DNA from: Synergistaceae bacterium
Lineage (GTDB): Bacteria; Synergistota; Synergistia; Synergistales; Aminobacteriaceae
DNA length: 6,586 nt
Direction of reading: 5' to 3'
NCBI GenBank assembly: GCA_031289165.1
Contig: JAITPZ010000235.1
Coordinates: forward strand, 1 to 6,586
This document shows, one piece after another, positions 4,988-6,586 of the stretch; within the stretch, counting starts at the first letter, position 1; each line of letters starts with the position of its first letter. The notes beneath the pieces were generated by a model, which searched no databases, was not told the origin of the DNA, and worked only from the letters and a program-made list of their open reading frames with translations. The position numbers were made by a program, and so were the translations under genes.

Positions 4988-6094
4988 TTAAAGCTGATTG
5001 TTTTTCTGCAGGAAATCCAGGTCAAACTCCACGCCCAGCCCCGGTTTGTCGGGTATCTCGTAGACGCCGTTTTTGGGCAGCGGGTAGTCGAATATCGCCT
5101 TTTTGAAGATGCGCTCCTGAATGGAGAGTTTTTCCTGATAGAGGGCGTTTGGCGCGACGCTCATGAGGTGGGCGCTGATGAATTCCCATGCGTGAGGCGC
5201 GAGTTTGAGGTTCCACGCCTGGGCGATGGCCGATATTTTCTGCATTTCGGTGAAGCCGCCGGTGCGGGTTATGTCGAATTGCACCACGTCGACCGCCTGT
5301 CCGAGCGCCAGATCGCGCATCCCGTATTTCGTATATTCATTTTCCCCCGTCGCCACGGGCATGGAAGTGGCCTCACGCACCCGACGCAGGCCCGGAATGT
5401 CGTCGGCGTCGACCGGTTCCTCGAAAAGCGAAACGTTGCAGTCCTTCACCATCTGCGCGAAGCGTATTGCGGTGGCGGGATCCCAGATGCCGTTGGCGTC
5501 GACGATCAGATCCACGTCGTCGCCGACAGCCCCACGCACCGCCTCGACCTTTTTGACGTCGGCGCGCAGGTTCCTGCCGCCATCCGCCCCAATCTTTATC
5601 TTGATGACCGAGTAGCCGTCGGCCACGTTCTTCCTCGCTTCTTCCAGGGTCTGTTCCATGGAATAGGAGAGCCAGCCGCCGCTGGCGTACACCGGGATGA
5701 ACCGCTTGCTTCCCCCGAGCAGCTTATAGATGGGAAGTCCCAGTATTTTACCCCTCAAATCCCACAGAGCGATGTCCAGGGTGCTTATGGCCAGAAGCGC
5801 CAGGCCTTTCCTTCCGGCGGAGCGAACAGCGCCGCGCATGTCGTTCCATATATCCTCGACGCAGATGGGGTCTTTGCCCATTACGACAGGTTTTAACGTT
5901 TTGTGCATGTATTCTGCCAGGGCTACGGAAAAGGTTGTGCCATAACCACTCAGACCGGAGTCGGTGGTGACTCTGACGACCACCATACCGGAGTTGCGGA
6001 TGGTGAACGAGGAATCCGATACCGGGGCGTCAAGCGGAGTGGTGACCCAAAAAACTTCAACACCGTTTACGGAATGCGACATCTTAATTTTCAT
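4988..6094 (-). CDS. Mandelate racemase/muconate lactonizing enzyme family protein (enolase superfamily)
   Basis: A 368-residue two-domain enolase-superfamily enzyme that abstracts the alpha proton of a carboxylate and stabilises an Mg-bound enediolate. The full mandelate-racemase-type active site is visible: Lys165 and Lys167 (IKIKIG), metal ligands Asp199 (VDAN), Glu225 (LFEEP) and Glu251 (GEN), then Asp274 (FDITRTGG), His301 (LAPHAWE) and Glu321. The spacing Asp199-Glu225-Glu251-Asp274-His301 (26, 26, 23, 27) equals that of mandelate racemase, so both a KxK base and an Asp-His base are present. The N-terminal capping loop reads LDAPVSDSSF (21-30). Such enzymes are acid-sugar dehydratases, racemases or epimerases, and the substrate is not evident. 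The start at 6094 has AAAGGA almost touching the ATG. The ATG at 6082 (MSHSV) is an alternative. It lies 68 bases after an MBL-fold hydrolase gene and is probably in its operon. Confidence 0.92.
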   Translation of the reverse strand: MKIKMSHSVNGVEVFWVTTPLDAPVSDSSFTIRNSGMVVVRVTTDSGLSGYGTTFSVALAEYMHKTLKPVVMGKDPICVEDIWNDMRGAVRSAGRKGLALLAISTLDIALWDLRGKILGLPIYKLLGGSKRFIPVYASGGWLSYSMEQTLEEARKNVADGYSVIKIKIGADGGRNLRADVKKVEAVRGAVGDDVDLIVDANGIWDPATAIRFAQMVKDCNVSLFEEPVDADDIPGLRRVREATSMPVATGENEYTKYGMRDLALGQAVDVVQFDITRTGGFTEMQKISAIAQAWNLKLAPHAWEFISAHLMSVAPNALYQEKLSIQERIFKKAIFDYPLPKNGVYEIPDKPGLGVEFDLDFLQKNNQL

Positions 6095-6130
6095 ATCCTT
6101 TCGTTTTGTAAAAGTCGCGGCCCCCTGTAC

Positions 6131-6162
6131 AGTTTGCCGGAGCGGCGAGGCTCCGGCAAACT
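6131..6162 (-). promoter_or_regulatory. Perfect 13-bp hairpin right after the MBL-fold gene stop
   Basis: AGTTTGCCGGAGC (6131-6143) and GCTCCGGCAAACT (6150-6162) are exact inverse complements around a 6-base loop. On the minus strand the stem starts on the base following the TAG stop (6165-6163). No U-tract follows (GTACAGGGGG), so it is not a standard intrinsic terminator. An intercistronic RNA-processing or stability hairpin that lowers or protects expression of the downstream racemase-family gene is more likely. A Rho-linked or unusual terminator cannot be excluded. Confidence 0.6.
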
Positions 6163-6586
6163 CTATCTCAGCCTTCGGTTCATGAGGTTACGGAACATCA
6201 TTCTCAGCTCGCGCTGCGCGTTTTCCGGGCCGGCTTTTTCATTGATTTCCCGTGCGTCAGGGCTGCCCCCCGCCAGAAAGTCTCCTGCCATTTTATCTAT
6301 CTCCGGGGTCTCAATGGGGTCGATGAATGCTGTCTTAAAGGGTTCGAGAAATTTCTTCGCCGAACGGAGCAGCACCGTCAGATAGTCGGCGACAGCGGCA
6401 GCCTGCGAGTGGGGACAGATATCCCCGTGCCCTGGCAATATGAATTTGCCCGGCCCCGTCGCGATCTCCCGCAGGTTTTGTATCCAGCGCTCGGGGTTGG
6501 CGGACTGGAAATACAGAGTGCTGTACTCAACGATGAGGTCTCCCGTACACATGGCGTCCTCCCCGGGAAAGCGCACAAGAATGTCC
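6163..6586 (-). CDS. Metallo-beta-lactamase-fold hydrolase, C-terminal part
   Basis: The 3' part of a minus-strand gene that runs off the right edge of the window. The frame is open to the last base, so the N-terminus, including the usual HxHxDH zinc motif, lies outside. Of the 140 visible residues, the segment ILVRFPGEDAMCTGDLIVE near the edge fits the core strand of the MBL fold, with the metal-bridging Asp in CTGD. KFILPGHGDIC carries the final His ligand in PGHG. After that comes a mostly helical tail of about 85 residues ending RNLMNRRLR. Family members hydrolyse esters, thioesters, lactones or lactams using two metals. Quorum-lactonase, glyoxalase-like or sugar-lactonase roles are all possible. 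It precedes the mandelate-racemase-type gene on the same strand, 68 bases away across a hairpin, which suggests one operon and a shared catabolic substrate. Confidence 0.85.
   Translation of the reverse strand, partial: DILVRFPGEDAMCTGDLIVEYSTLYFQSANPERWIQNLREIATGPGKFILPGHGDICPHSQAAAVADYLTVLLRSAKKFLEPFKTAFIDPIETPEIDKMAGDFLAGGSPDAREINEKAGPENAQRELRMMFRNLMNRRLR

Noticed and set aside
4145..5896. 583-codon plus-strand frame across the DUF2156 and racemase-family genes
   Set aside because: It overlaps two confident genes, one in the same direction and one antisense. The Arg/Gly/Pro-rich composition is typical of an out-of-frame read in GC-rich DNA.
1..6586. Defence system, toxin-antitoxin pair, CRISPR array or mobile element
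   Set aside because: No nuclease, transposase, integrase, regularly spaced repeat array or paired small genes are visible. All large frames are accounted for by metabolic or housekeeping families.

Overview
This is a GC-rich bacterial window. Six genes are nearly or fully certain, a seventh runs off the right edge, and the first codons of a possible eighth lie at the left edge. Purine-rich ribosome binding sites (GGGAGGT, GGAGGTG), a GTG start on the HU gene and the overall protein character fit an anaerobic amino-acid-fermenting bacterium. I lean towards Synergistota (Synergistes/Cloacibacillus-like), but this is inference from protein style and not proof. No rRNA, tRNA, CRISPR array, insertion sequence or phage gene is visible.

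Layout, left to right. (1) Positions 1-68 hold a minus-strand promoter, a ribosome binding site and an ATG at the edge, probably the start of a gene lying further left. (2) Positions 156-1628 hold two minus-strand genes, a class I glutamine amidotransferase followed by a small FMN nitroreductase. Between them lies 234 bp that carries a coding-like but start-less stretch (about 736-909), best read as the 3' remnant of a lost gene. (3) Positions 1801-3216 hold a full-length single-chain iron-sulfur L-serine dehydratase (sdaA) on the minus strand, with a clear intrinsic terminator after it. (4) Positions 3217-3514 are an AT-rich divergent control region between sdaA and an HU gene, with a 16-bp direct repeat, TTTAC/GTAAA half-sites and an extended -10 promoter for HU. 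(5) Positions 3515-3876 hold the HU-family nucleoid protein gene and its terminator. (6) Positions 4071-4961 hold a plus-strand DUF2156 (MprF C-terminal-like, GNAT-related) protein. (7) Positions 4988-6586, on the minus strand and convergent with it, hold an enolase-superfamily mandelate-racemase-type enzyme preceded by the C-terminal part of a metallo-beta-lactamase-fold hydrolase. A perfect 13-bp hairpin separates these two.

How the genes work together: sdaA converts L-serine to pyruvate and ammonia, consistent with amino-acid fermentation. HU is housekeeping. The racemase-type enzyme and the MBL-fold hydrolase look like two steps of an uncharacterised acid-sugar or hydroxy-acid catabolic operon. 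The amidotransferase and nitroreductase are probably co-transcribed, but nothing here fixes their substrates. I found no convincing new multi-gene system. The points most worth checking are the operator-like repeats in the sdaA/HU intergenic region, the gene remnant at 736-909, and the post-stop hairpin at 6131-6162.
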